Counted from the stretch's first letter, positions 35,471 through 44,282 are shown. The stretch: 64,000 nucleotides of DNA from Pontibacillus yanchengensis (GCF_009856295.1 NZ_WMEU01000005.1:186001-250000), one strand, 5' to 3'. Notes: generated from the sequence alone by a model not told the origin. Translations and numbers: made by a program.

Positions 35471-35800
35471 GTGCGCGAAAAAATACGGGTGTGGCTATTA
35501 GTTACCTTAATGGTATTGCCACTCTTTACATTTGGATCTTTAGAGGTGCGAGAACTAATTTTAGAAAAGCAAGTTATGGGCTACTTAGTTGAAGAACGTG
35601 GTTATGACCAGTCTGACATAAAAGAGTTGATTACAGAATCAAGAGAATTTGCTGTAGAAACCATAGTAGTCTTTAGTGATGAACCGGAAGTTCAGTACCA
35701 ATATAAATCAATAAAAGGGAAGATCCATCAGAGCGGGTATGGGCTCGTAACAGGTTTCTCGAAAGATATGGAACAAACCAATCTTATACATCTTGAATGA
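35471..35800 (+). CDS. DUF3139-like exported or membrane-anchored protein
   Basis: 109 residues from GTG 35471, preceded by TAGGAGGGGG. There is a hydrophobic N-terminal segment (about 6-24). VMGYLVEERGYDQSDIKEL, then VVFSDEPEVQYQY, matches the pattern of the DUF3139 family, small Bacillaceae proteins of unknown role. It has its own strong terminator. Confidence 0.62.
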   Translation: MREKIRVWLLVTLMVLPLFTFGSLEVRELILEKQVMGYLVEERGYDQSDIKELITESREFAVETIVVFSDEPEVQYQYKSIKGKIHQSGYGLVTGFSKDMEQTNLIHLE

Positions 35801-35803
35801 AGA

Positions 35804-35857
35804 AGGATTTGGCCCTGGTTGTATGATTGATCAATCATATGCCCAGGGACAAATCCT
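35804..35857 (+). terminator. Long terminator hairpin
   Basis: AGGATTTG and CCCTGG pair with CCAGGG and CAAATCCT, with ATGATTGATCAATCAT as a palindromic tip, then a T-rich tail. Confidence 0.85.
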
Positions 35858-35923
35858 TTGCTTTTGTTTAGCGAAACTATAAAATGTGACTTGTGTATAA
35901 CTTAATCAGTTTAGGAGCGACAT

Positions 35924-36210
35924 CTAGCTCTAGCGTCCAGCGACTAGCAAACTTCCGGCAACCACCTTACGATAAGTCAACATCGAAAGCTTGTGTTCTT
36001 CGTGTTTCCTTTATCTTCTACGGAATCAGGTGAAGTTCTGGAGTGATGGAGGTTCGATTAAAATCGCTGCATCGTGCAGCAACATTGACCTGACCTACAT
36101 CCTGTAGGCCCGCTTCACGTAGTAACATCGAACCAACCCACGTCGTGTGGACAGCAGCATATTCGTCGCTACCAGGCGCTTTTGGCCTTACATGTCTAGC
36201 TCCTGCGCTG
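35924..36210 (+). repeat. Dispersed hairpin repeat (copy D), three hairpin modules
   Basis: Order: AGCTCTAGCGTCCAGCGACT, GATAAGTCAACATCGAA, CGTGTTTCCTTTATC, GGAGGTTCGATTAAAATC. Three hairpins follow: GCTGCATCGTGCAGC, CCTAC-GTAGG and CCCAC-GTGTGG. Between them stand AACATTGACC and AACATCGAAC. The end reads GTCGCTACCAGGCGCTTTTGG, then a second TCTAGCTCCTGCGC. Confidence 0.8.
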
Positions 36211-36211
36211 T

Positions 36212-37117
36212 TTAATTGGTATTATAATAACTGCTGGCAATCTGAGCGGCGATTTTTGCGTTATTTTTGATAAGGGCGATATTAGCCTTAACACTCTGGC
36301 CGTTTGTCTTTTCGTGTATCGTTTTTAAGAGAAATGGTGTGATGTCTTTTCCTGTGATTTGTTGCTTTTTTGCTTCCTCTAAGGCTTCAAGGATAATGGA
36401 TTGCATCCAATCAGGATCAATGGCTGCTTCCTCAGGGACTGGTACAGCGATATGCACTGATTGATCTAACGTAAGATGATCTTTTGTCCTCATTAAAGAA
36501 GCTGCCTCTTCCTTTGTAATCGATTCAACATTAATACCACTATCTGTCGTATAAAAGCCAGGGTAACGTGTCGTTTCGTATCCATATACAGGAACACCTA
36601 ACGTTTCAAACATCTCAAGTGTATTTGGGACGTCTAAGATTGATTTAATACCTGCAGACACGACGCAAATATTACTGTTGGCAAGGGTTATTAGATCATT
36701 TGAAACATCCATTGAATTAGGAAATTCTCTATGTACACCACCTATACCACCTGTAGCGAAAAAGCGGATGCCTGCTTGACTTGCTGCATAAGACGTAGTA
36801 GCTACTGTCGTAGAGCCTGTCCGGCGCTTTGTTAACACACCGGGTAGGTCACGAAGTGATGTTTTAACGATTCCTTCCTCGGTTGCGAGCCTTTCAATAT
36901 CCTCTTCATCGATTCCGACTTTAAGTTGGCCATTTATTATAGCAATCGTAGCCGGCACAGCCCCTTCTTCACGAACAATGTCATGAATACGTAGCGCTAC
37001 CTCTTTATTGTCTGGATAAGGTAAACCATGTGAAATAATCGTCGATTCAAGTGCAACAATAGGTTTTTGTTCTATGATAGCCTCACGAATTTCGTTACTA
37101 ACTTGGAGTGTTTTCAT
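36212..37117 (-). CDS. psuG: Pseudouridine-5'-phosphate glycosidase
   Basis: 301 residues, the full family length. IVALESTIISHGLPYP is the conserved N-terminus, and KTSLRDLPGVL, GSTTVATTSYAA and FATGGIGGVHRE follow. VVSAGIKSILDVPNTLE contains the catalytic-region lysine. The enzyme cleaves pseudouridine 5'-phosphate into uracil and ribose 5-phosphate to recycle RNA-derived pseudouridine. The kinase psuK that usually makes its substrate is not adjacent on either side. TCACCT-AGGTGA forms a hairpin at 37153-37173, upstream of its start. Confidence 0.93.
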   Translation of the reverse strand: MKTLQVSNEIREAIIEQKPIVALESTIISHGLPYPDNKEVALRIHDIVREEGAVPATIAIINGQLKVGIDEEDIERLATEEGIVKTSLRDLPGVLTKRRTGSTTVATTSYAASQAGIRFFATGGIGGVHREFPNSMDVSNDLITLANSNICVVSAGIKSILDVPNTLEMFETLGVPVYGYETTRYPGFYTTDSGINVESITKEEAASLMRTKDHLTLDQSVHIAVPVPEEAAIDPDWMQSIILEALEEAKKQQITGKDITPFLLKTIHEKTNGQSVKANIALIKNNAKIAAQIASSYYNTN

Positions 37118-37198
37118 TCACGTAACCCCCTTTTCTATTTATTGTAAGCGATTCACCTTATGATGTCAGGTGAAAAGGGGCAGAGTGATTGGAAATTG

Positions 37199-37226
37199 CA
37201 AAAAGAGCTTGGTTTTCCAAGCTCCT
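37199..37226 (-). terminator. Minus-strand terminator
   Basis: GAGCTTGG pairs with CCAAGCTC around TTTT, followed on the minus strand by TTTTTGC. It ends the transcript carrying the 29-codon frame and possibly the peptide ABC operon. Confidence 0.8.
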
Positions 37227-37318
37227 TTGTAGGGAAGCGAGTATAAAATGTTGCTTGTCGATGTATAGCTTCGTGCTTCTTTATCTTAAAAGGATTTAGA
37301 GAGGAAGAACCGATTGTA

Positions 37319-37408
37319 TTACTTCGGTAGCTTACTGCTTCTTTTGGTGGATAACTTCTTGGTTAGTTTTACACATGCGTTATAAAAACGAACCTTATAT
37401 TGTTTCAT
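37319..37408 (-). CDS. Candidate small basic protein of 29 residues
   Basis: ATG 37408 has a near-ideal ribosome site: AAAGAGGTGAAAG, about 7 nt away. The frame encodes MKQYKVRFYNACVKLTKKLS and nine more residues, mostly Lys, Ser and Arg, ending at 37319. Eleven Lys/Arg and no acidic residue give a strong positive charge. It lies about 120 bp downstream of the peptide ABC operon and 90 bp before a terminator on the same strand. No family recognised. The support is the ribosome site and the context only. Confidence 0.45.
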   Translation of the reverse strand: MKQYKVRFYNACVKLTKKLSTKRSSKLPK

Positions 37409-37527
37409 AACCTTTCACCTCTTTAGTGATGAATGGAGAAACATCATTATCCAAAAGCCCTCTGATTTCTGACTCCCTAATCGACTTTACTTACTTTATT
37501 CAATATTTACATTATCTATTCATACCA

Positions 37528-38424
37528 TTATTGTTTCATCTTCGGATCCAGTGCATCTCGAAGTCCATCGCCCATTAAATTGAACCCTAACACGGTAAGC
37601 ATAATCGCTAAACCAGGGAAGATCATGGTCCATGGAGCCTGTACAAGATACTGCTTCGAATCGGCAAGCATTTTTCCCCAATCAACGTCAGGTGACTGAG
37701 CCCCTAAGCCGAGGAAACTTAGTGCAGCCACTTCAATAATGGCAGTGGCAATGGCTAGTGTGCCTTGTACAATGATAGGAGTCATGCTGTTAGGTAGGAT
37801 GTGTCGAAATAAGATTCTAAAATCGTTCATGCCAACAGATTTAGCTGCGGTAATATATTCTTCTTCTTTTACACTTAGTACTTTGGATCGAATTAAACGA
37901 CCAAAGTTTGGAACGTTGATAACAGCTATTGCAATCAGGGCATTTTGTAAGTCAGGGCCTAATATGGCTACGATAGCAATCGCTAACAAAATACTTGGAA
38001 ATGCTAGAAGGATATCAAAAATACGTGAAATGACAATATCAACCCATTTACCGTAATAACCTGCCAGTATGCCCAGTGTACAGCCTACGATGACAGACCC
38101 AATTACGCAAGAAAAACCAACCCAAAGGGAAATACGAGCTCCATAGATAATGCGGGAAAGGATATCTCTTCCAAAATCATCCGTTCCTAACCAATGCTCA
38201 GCGGATGGTCCTTGTAGTCGATCGATTAAATTGGTTTTGGCATAATCGTAAGGCATGATTAACGGCGCTATGATCGCAAGAAGAATAAAGAACAACACAA
38301 TAACTAGTCCCATAATAGCGACCTTATTTTTGGAAAAGTTCCTCCACGCATCACGCCACGGAGAGGAGGCTCTTTCTTTTACAACAGAATTATCATTCAC
38401 TTTCGCAGGTGAAGATTGTGCCAT
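37528..38424 (-). CDS. Peptide ABC transporter permease (DppC/OppC type)
   Basis: 298 residues. A long cytoplasmic N-terminus (about 30 residues) precedes six membrane segments. HWLGTDDFGRDILSR is the family hallmark, and the EAA loop EEYITAAKSVGMNDFRILFRHILPN contacts the ATPase. It pairs with the upstream permease. Last gene of the five-gene operon. The binding protein is of the DppA/oligopeptide class, so di- or oligopeptides are the likely substrates; nickel or glutathione importers of this class cannot be excluded. Confidence 0.9.
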   Translation of the reverse strand: MAQSSPAKVNDNSVVKERASSPWRDAWRNFSKNKVAIMGLVIVLFFILLAIIAPLIMPYDYAKTNLIDRLQGPSAEHWLGTDDFGRDILSRIIYGARISLWVGFSCVIGSVIVGCTLGILAGYYGKWVDIVISRIFDILLAFPSILLAIAIVAILGPDLQNALIAIAVINVPNFGRLIRSKVLSVKEEEYITAAKSVGMNDFRILFRHILPNSMTPIIVQGTLAIATAIIEVAALSFLGLGAQSPDVDWGKMLADSKQYLVQAPWTMIFPGLAIMLTVLGFNLMGDGLRDALDPKMKQ

Positions 38425-38442
38425 TATATCTCCTCCAATCCG

Positions 38443-39447
38443 TTAATTATACGTAATACGAGGGTCGATAGCTGCGTAGAGCAAATCGACAATCAAGTTA
38501 ATCATCACAAAAATGGTTGCAACGAGCAGGATGCCCGACTGTATCACCGGGTAATCTCGATAATTGATGGCGTCATAGATATATCGACCAATACCAGGCC
38601 AACCAAAAATGGTTTCTGTTAATATCGCTCCACCAAGTAGTAAGCCTGTTTGAAGTCCGATGACGGTTAATACAGGGATGACAGCATTTTTAAGCGAGTG
38701 CTTGTACACGACCCAAAAGTTATTCAAACCTTTAGCGCGAGCTGTTCGAATAAAATCAGATCGCATCACTTCAAGCATAGAAGAACGAGTGATTCGTGCA
38801 ATGATTGCCATAGGAATGGTGGCGAGAGCTAGACCAGGTAAGATTAAATGCTTACTTACATCCCAGAAGTGAGCAATGTTTCCTTGAAGTAAAGTGTCCA
38901 CCAAATACAAGTGGGTGATGGGGGTGATGACAGTTGAAGCATCATATCGACCAGTGGAAGGTAGCCACTCAAGCTGTACAGAAAAGATGTACTGTTCCAT
39001 TAATCCCAACCAAAAAATTGGCATCGAAACACCAATCAAAGCAAAAATCATTGCGATATAATCAAACCAAGAATTATGAAGCCATGCACTGATAATACCA
39101 GCATTTACACCAACCACAATCGCAATAATTATCGCTACAATGGTTAATTCCATAGTGGCTGCCAGATAGGGATAAATCTCATCACTAATCGGAACTTTTG
39201 TTTTAATAGACGTACCTAAATCACCTTGTAAAAGCCCACCAACATAATCAAAATACTGGATGTACCAAGGTTGATCGAGTCCGAGCTGTTGTTCGACTTG
39301 TGCTATGGCCTCGACTGTTGCACGCTGCCCCAATATAATTTGTGCAGGATTACCAGGAATTAAATAAATGATGGAGAAGACGAGAATACTCATCCCAATC
39401 AGGACGGGAATTAACATAAAGAGACGACGTATGGTATAAGCAAACAA
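38443..39447 (-). CDS. Peptide ABC transporter permease (DppB/OppB type)
   Basis: 334 residues. The N-terminal segment MFAYTIRRLFMLIPVLIGMS and the periplasmic-type phrase IPGNPAQIILGQRAT are typical. The EAA loop is DFIRTARAKGLNNFWVVYKH. GGAGGTGTAAGG precedes the start. It overlaps nothing and lies 18 bp before the DppC-type gene. Confidence 0.9.
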   Translation of the reverse strand: MFAYTIRRLFMLIPVLIGMSILVFSIIYLIPGNPAQIILGQRATVEAIAQVEQQLGLDQPWYIQYFDYVGGLLQGDLGTSIKTKVPISDEIYPYLAATMELTIVAIIIAIVVGVNAGIISAWLHNSWFDYIAMIFALIGVSMPIFWLGLMEQYIFSVQLEWLPSTGRYDASTVITPITHLYLVDTLLQGNIAHFWDVSKHLILPGLALATIPMAIIARITRSSMLEVMRSDFIRTARAKGLNNFWVVYKHSLKNAVIPVLTVIGLQTGLLLGGAILTETIFGWPGIGRYIYDAINYRDYPVIQSGILLVATIFVMINLIVDLLYAAIDPRITYN

Positions 39448-39474
39448 TCCTTACACCTCCTTATATAAAATGAA

Positions 39475-39505
39475 GGGGACTGCCCGGAACAAGGGGACAG
39501 TCCCC
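39475..39505 (-). terminator. Hairpin between binding-protein and permease genes
   Basis: GGGGACTG pairs with CAGTCCCC; the right part also contains the palindrome GGGGACAGTCCCC. There is no T-tract, so it probably protects the upstream mRNA 3' end and lowers downstream expression. Confidence 0.6.
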
Positions 39506-39513
39506 TGAGGAAC

Positions 39514-41187
39514 CTACTTAAATTCTACGTTGGTCACAGCTTCTGATCCGGTAGGGTGCGGAATGTAGCCGTTAACTTCTTTCTTGGCAGCTACAACAGG
39601 TGTTGAGTGTACTAATGGAATCCAAGGAGCATCAGCATGAACCATTTCTTGAGCTTGTTTGTATAGTTCATTACGTTTGTCTTGGTCTGTGATGGTTTGT
39701 GCTTCAATCAATACCTCGTGTAATTCGTCGTTGGAGTAATACGCATAGTTGTTGCTACCAATGCTGTCTTTATCTAAAAGCGTGTAAATGAAATTATCAG
39801 GATCACCATTGTCACCTGTCCATCCAAGTAGGAAGGCGTCAAAGTCACCTTTACTTGCTTTTTCTAGATACGTGCCCCAGTCAGCTGTTTGTAAGTTAGC
39901 CGTCACGCCAATTTCAGCGAAGCTTTGCTGGAGAACTTCGGCAATTTTCTGCCCTTCTGGAATATATGGACGCGGAACTGGCATATACCATAGGTCGAAT
40001 TCAAAACCATCTTCAAAGCCTGCTTCAGCAAGAAGGGATTTGGCTTTCTCCACATCATATTCATAGTCTTCAATATCATCATTGTAGCCTTCGATACTAG
40101 GAGGCATTACTGTTTTAGCTGGTTCTGCCAATCCACCATAAAAAGCTTCAATAATTTGCTCTTTAGGTACTGCATGACTTAGAGCCTGACGTACTTTTTG
40201 CTCGGCAGCCATCGGGGTATCGCGATTCATCGTAAACGCCATATAGCCAACGTTCATGGATGGGCGTTCCATGATTTGTAGATTCGGATCCGATTCGATA
40301 CGTTCTACATCAGAAGGATTAACTCCATCAATTAAATCGACCTCACCTGTCATTAGTGCATTTAAGCGAGCAGAGTTTTCAGGGATAACGGTATAAATAA
40401 CTTTGTTTAGCTTTGGAAGACCTTCTTTCCGATAGTTTGCATTCTTCTCCAAAACGATGCGTTCGTTTCGTTTCCATTCCGTAAACTGGAATGGTCCAGT
40501 ACCTACCGGATTTTCTGTGAATTTATCCCCGTGTTTTTCAACAGCATCGGGACTCGCCATACCAAATGGTGTCATCGCTAGATTTTTTAAGAATGGTGCT
40601 TGTGGGCGATTTAAGGAAAATTCTACTGTAAACTCATCCACCGCTTTTACCTCTTTAATAACGTGGCCTTCATCACCTTTGAAGCCACCAAACATTGTAT
40701 AATACGGGAACTGCTCCGAATCTCCATTCATCCAGCGTTCAAAGTTGAATACAACGGCATCAGCATTAAAATCAGTCCCATCATGGAACATGACGCCTTC
40801 CTCTAATGTGAATGTGTACGTTAATCCATCATCAGAAACGGTCCATTCTTTCGCTAATCCTGGCACAAGTTGTGTATTCGTGTCTTCATAATTCAAAAGT
40901 GTTTCAAAAATATTCTCTGTCACACGAAATGTCTCGCCCTCCGTAGTCGTGATTGGATCAAGAGCTGTGGAGTCTCCACCACGAGCATAGATTAACGTGT
41001 CCTTCATAGAAGTATCATCGCTGTTATCTGTGTTCATCTCTTCTTCATTGGTATCCTCTGTTTGGTCTTCTGAGTTTTCTGTAGTTGTCTCCTCTTGATC
41101 TTCCTCGGACTTGTCACTACATCCGACTACAGCAACGGAAAGGAGAAGCAAAAAGAGTAAAGCGAGTAATCCAAAGCGTTTTGTCAT
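39514..41187 (-). CDS. Peptide-binding lipoprotein (SBP family 5)
   Basis: 557 residues. The signal peptide ends in VAVVGC (Cys23) and is followed by an unusually acidic linker of about 40 residues (mostly Glu, Asp, Thr, Asn). The family 5 binding fold follows, with TLIYARGGDSTALDP, LAKEWTVSDDGLTYTFTLEEGVMFHDG and NRPQAPFLKNLAM. It captures peptides outside the membrane. The acidic linker suits high-salt surroundings. It sits between the ATPase and permease genes of the same operon. Confidence 0.92.
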   Translation of the reverse strand: MTKRFGLLALLFLLLLSVAVVGCSDKSEEDQEETTTENSEDQTEDTNEEEMNTDNSDDTSMKDTLIYARGGDSTALDPITTTEGETFRVTENIFETLLNYEDTNTQLVPGLAKEWTVSDDGLTYTFTLEEGVMFHDGTDFNADAVVFNFERWMNGDSEQFPYYTMFGGFKGDEGHVIKEVKAVDEFTVEFSLNRPQAPFLKNLAMTPFGMASPDAVEKHGDKFTENPVGTGPFQFTEWKRNERIVLEKNANYRKEGLPKLNKVIYTVIPENSARLNALMTGEVDLIDGVNPSDVERIESDPNLQIMERPSMNVGYMAFTMNRDTPMAAEQKVRQALSHAVPKEQIIEAFYGGLAEPAKTVMPPSIEGYNDDIEDYEYDVEKAKSLLAEAGFEDGFEFDLWYMPVPRPYIPEGQKIAEVLQQSFAEIGVTANLQTADWGTYLEKASKGDFDAFLLGWTGDNGDPDNFIYTLLDKDSIGSNNYAYYSNDELHEVLIEAQTITDQDKRNELYKQAQEMVHADAPWIPLVHSTPVVAAKKEVNGYIPHPTGSEAVTNVEFK

Positions 41188-41219
41188 GTATCAATTCCCC
41201 CTTGAAATGTGTAAATATA

Positions 41220-42209
41220 TCATGAATGAGCTTTGTCATCGTTGTATAGATGACAAGCAACATAATGATCTGGTTTGATTTCCTTAAAGCTCGGTCGAGT
41301 CGTCTTACAAATGTCCATGCATTCTTTGCAACGAGTATGGAATGCACATCCTTCAGGTGGATTAGAAGGGCTGGGCATCTCTCCTGTTAGCAATTCATCA
41401 TCATTTAATGGTAGGTTTGGATCCGGGATAGGTACGGAAGAGAGTAGGGATTTCGTATAGGGATGAAGTGGTTCTCTATATAACGCATCACTAGCGGTTA
41501 GCTCGACCAACCTCCCTAAATACATTACGCCAACACGATCACTAATATGACGAACAACCCCTAAATCGTGTGCAATGAAAATATACGTTAAGTCGAACTT
41601 GTGTTGTAAATCTTTCAGTAAATTCAATACTTGAGATTGAATCGATACATCTAAAGCAGAGACGGGTTCATCGGCGATGATTAATTTTGGATGTGTCATC
41701 AATGCACGAGCGATTCCAATTCGTTGCCGCTGGCCACCACTGAACTGATGGGGATAACGAGAAGCATGATAGGAGGCAAGTCCGACAACCGAAAGCATAT
41801 CTTGAATTCGTTCCTTTCGTTCTTGTTTATTTTTTATGCCATGAACTATTAACGGTTCTTCTAGAATTTTTTCAACAGTGTGGCGTGGATTTAGAGAAGC
41901 GTAGGGATCTTGGAAAATAAGCTGCATTTCCTTGCGCAATTTTTTCATCTGCTTGGAAGAGAGTTTGGTAATGGAGTGACCTTCAAACAATACTTCCCCC
42001 TCCGTCGCTTCAAGAAGTCGTAATAACACTCTTCCTGTTGTGGATTTGCCGCAGCCACTTTCGCCGACTAACCCTAGTGTTTCCCCTTGATTCACGGAAA
42101 ACGATACGTCATCTACAGCTTTCACTTCACCAATTTTTCTGGCTAATATGCCACCGGTGATTGGAAAGTACTTTTTTAGTTGATTAACTTGTAGTAATGG
42201 TGGATTCAT
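41220..42209 (-). CDS. Peptide ABC transporter ATPase (DppF/OppF type)
   Basis: 329 residues from ATG 42209, preceded by AAGGTGAG. A longer open frame to 42371 lies inside the other ATPase gene and is not real. Walker A is GESGCGKST, the signature is SGGQRQR, Walker B is LIIADEPVSALD and the switch is AHDLG. The C-terminal oligopeptide-ATPase extension has GCAFHTRCKECMDIC, the cysteines that hold an iron-sulfur cluster in relatives. It overlaps the DppD-type gene by 26 bp. Confidence 0.93.
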   Translation of the reverse strand: MNPPLLQVNQLKKYFPITGGILARKIGEVKAVDDVSFSVNQGETLGLVGESGCGKSTTGRVLLRLLEATEGEVLFEGHSITKLSSKQMKKLRKEMQLIFQDPYASLNPRHTVEKILEEPLIVHGIKNKQERKERIQDMLSVVGLASYHASRYPHQFSGGQRQRIGIARALMTHPKLIIADEPVSALDVSIQSQVLNLLKDLQHKFDLTYIFIAHDLGVVRHISDRVGVMYLGRLVELTASDALYREPLHPYTKSLLSSVPIPDPNLPLNDDELLTGEMPSPSNPPEGCAFHTRCKECMDICKTTRPSFKEIKPDHYVACHLYNDDKAHS

Positions 42210-43209
42210 GAGCAGACTCACCTTCTTTTTCATATAGAAAACAGCGCACCTGATGCTCGCCATCGTTAAAGGAATACAAATCAGGGTCCTTTTCAAAACA
42301 ATGATCCATTGCATACTGACAACGTTCTGCGAAACGGCATCCCTTTTTAATGGAACCTGGTTTTGGCACATTACCTGGAATGGAGAACAAACGGCTCGTT
42401 TTTGAACGGATATCAGGTACGGAAGCTAACAGTCCTTTTGTATAAGGATGTTTCGGATCAGAGAAAATGGTTTTTACATCACTCTGTTCGACAATCTTTC
42501 CAGCGTACATAACGGCAATGCGATCACACACTTCCGCAACGACACCTAAATCGTGTGTAATGAGCATAATGGAAGTGTTCATTGTCTTATTTAACTTCTT
42601 CATTAATCTCAGGATTTGTTTTTGAATAGTGACATCCAAGGCTGTCGTTGGTTCATCTGCAATTAATAGTTTGGGATCACAAATCATCGCCATGGCAATC
42701 ATCACACGCTGACGCATACCACCGGATAATTGGTGAGGATAGGCATTTAACAAATCTTCAGCACGTGGGAGGCCTACAAGGTTTAGCATTTCAATTGCTC
42801 GTTCTTTGTATTTCGCTTGGCTCCATTTTCGGTGAGTGCGAAGCGCTTCAATGAGTTGATTGCCAATCTTGAATAACGGGTTCAAAGAGGTCATAGGCTC
42901 TTGAAAAATCATCGCTATTTCATTTCCACGAATCGACCGCATTCGTTTTTCAGAAGCATCAAGTAAATTCTCCCCATTAAATAGAATGTTTCCACCGATA
43001 ATACGTCCAGGTGGGGAAGGGATGAGTCCCATGATAGAAAGGGAAGTAACACTTTTCCCACACCCAGATTCTCCTACAATGCCGAGTATTTCACCTTTGT
43101 GAATGTGAACGTCTATATGATCGACAGCTGGAATTTCACCATCATCAGTATAAAAGGATGTCCTAAGCCCTTTTATGTCTAAGACCGGATGGGAATGTGA
43201 ATCAGACAT
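42184..43209 (-). CDS. Peptide ABC transporter ATPase (DppD/OppD type)
   Basis: 341 residues from ATG 43209 (GAGAGGTGAG before it). Walker A is GESGCGKSV, the signature is LSGGMRQR, Walker B is LLIADEPTTALD and the switch is THDLG. The C-terminal extension has GCRFAERCQYAMDHC. First gene of the operon, which reads ATPase-ATPase-binding protein-permease-permease leftward. Confidence 0.93.
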   Translation of the reverse strand: MSDSHSHPVLDIKGLRTSFYTDDGEIPAVDHIDVHIHKGEILGIVGESGCGKSVTSLSIMGLIPSPPGRIIGGNILFNGENLLDASEKRMRSIRGNEIAMIFQEPMTSLNPLFKIGNQLIEALRTHRKWSQAKYKERAIEMLNLVGLPRAEDLLNAYPHQLSGGMRQRVMIAMAMICDPKLLIADEPTTALDVTIQKQILRLMKKLNKTMNTSIMLITHDLGVVAEVCDRIAVMYAGKIVEQSDVKTIFSDPKHPYTKGLLASVPDIRSKTSRLFSIPGNVPKPGSIKKGCRFAERCQYAMDHCFEKDPDLYSFNDGEHQVRCFLYEKEGESAHESTITTS

Positions 43210-43445
43210 ATGCTCACCTCTCTCGAAAAAACTAGTAAACGTATTACTCAATCTATTCGGACGAGTAGGGCGATATTCATAGAAAGATTGTTAAAAGGGA
43301 AGGGACACCAATGGAATTCTCTAAGACGATTATAGGAATGAAGGGAAATTTGGGGATTGTTGACAGTCAAAGTCGGACAACGTCGCATACTCTAATCTAT
43401 GAGGAGTAATAGATACCTCATAAATATTGTGTAAGGATGGTGAGA

Positions 43446-43709
43446 ATGATGAATCGATGGAGAAGTTATCGATTGTGGGTAGCCATTGCATCGCTAATCT
43501 CATTATTCCTGCAAGATTGCGGTGTGATTGACGTAGATTATGATATTTATACCGAGCTTATTCTATCGATATTAGTCCTATTAGGCATCATTAGACCTCC
43601 AGGTGCAGATGTACCTCCACCTTTCGAGAACAAGAAGGAAGGGAATCAGAAGGATGGAAAATCTACGACTACCAAATCTAAGGGATTTAAGAGGAAAAAC
43701 CGTAAGTGA
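43446..43709 (+). CDS. Holin-like small membrane protein
   Basis: About 87 residues. Two hydrophobic stretches (about 9-25 and 37-53) are separated by an acidic hinge (DVDYDIY). A Pro-rich turn (IIRPPGADVPPP) and a Lys-rich tail follow. The layout and the phrase LVLLGII followed by P resemble phi-LC3-type phage holins, though the usual DPTTKGLSDS end is absent. AAGGATGG supports a start at ATG 43446 or 43449. The stop overlaps the next gene's start, so the two are coupled. Confidence 0.6.
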   Translation: MMNRWRSYRLWVAIASLISLFLQDCGVIDVDYDIYTELILSILVLLGIIRPPGADVPPPFENKKEGNQKDGKSTTTKSKGFKRKNRK

Positions 43710-44038
43710 TGGTCAATAATGAATTTGAAGGCTATCAGTGGAAATCGTGTCCATGTTTCGACTATCGATCCATCTTACAAGAAAAACGTCAAGAAGCTGA
43801 TGTGAAGCGGTTTAGATTGATAACGGGTGTATTTTTATCTGCAGAAGAGAGGATTGCAGCGAAGAAGTGTTTACTATCGGTTTATAACTGGGTGCTTTAT
43901 GAGAAGGAGGAGTATATGAATTATAACCCACCATTTCGCCTGCTCACCGGCACCTTTATTAATAAGGATGAAGCGGACATGCATGCCAAGGTAATAAGAG
44001 AAGGGTATGGGTGGACGGTTTATGTGATTGATGCTTAA
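43706..44038 (+). CDS. Protein with two SPOR-like repeats and no catalytic domain
   Basis: About 110 residues; GTG 43706 or ATG 43709 overlaps the holin-like stop. The pattern F-R-L-[IL]-T-G-x-F followed ~25 residues later by W-x-[LV]-Y occurs twice (about residues 36-66 and 77-107), with DEADMHAKVIREGYGWTVYV in the second. This is how SPOR repeats look at the C-terminus of phage and sporulation N-acetylmuramoyl-L-alanine amidases, where they bind denuded glycan. No amidase domain is present or encoded upstream. The first 30 residues contain CPC. Confidence 0.6.
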   Translation: MMVNNEFEGYQWKSCPCFDYRSILQEKRQEADVKRFRLITGVFLSAEERIAAKKCLLSVYNWVLYEKEEYMNYNPPFRLLTGTFINKDEADMHAKVIREGYGWTVYVIDA

Positions 44039-44242
44039 TGTAAAAAGTTATTTAGTTAGTAAATGGTGCATAAAGTTAGAGATTGTATGGAGGGTTGAAG
44101 CGAGCAAAATGTAATGCGGAGCGAGCAAACACCAATCCAGAACAACCAAAAGTTAGGGTTTCTTTCTTACAAATCTACAACAATATTAGATTGCCAATTG
44201 ATAGGCGATAATAGAATATCAACATTAACTAAATCCTAAAAA

Positions 44243-44282
44243 TAAAAAAACAGTACTGATTCATTAAGAATCTGTACTGTTT
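44243..44282 (-). terminator. SDR gene terminator, overlapping its last codons
   Basis: AACAGTAC-GATT pairs with AATC-GTACTGTT, followed on the minus strand by TTTTTTT. The left arm includes the last codons and stop of the SDR gene. Confidence 0.8.

Noticed and set aside
42210..42371. Long N-terminal extension of the OppF-type ATPase
   Set aside because: It lies inside the OppD-type gene in another frame; ATG 42209 has AAGGTGAG before it.
43446..44038. Prophage
   Set aside because: Only a holin-like and SPOR-like pair is present. No integrase, capsid, portal or attachment site is seen.
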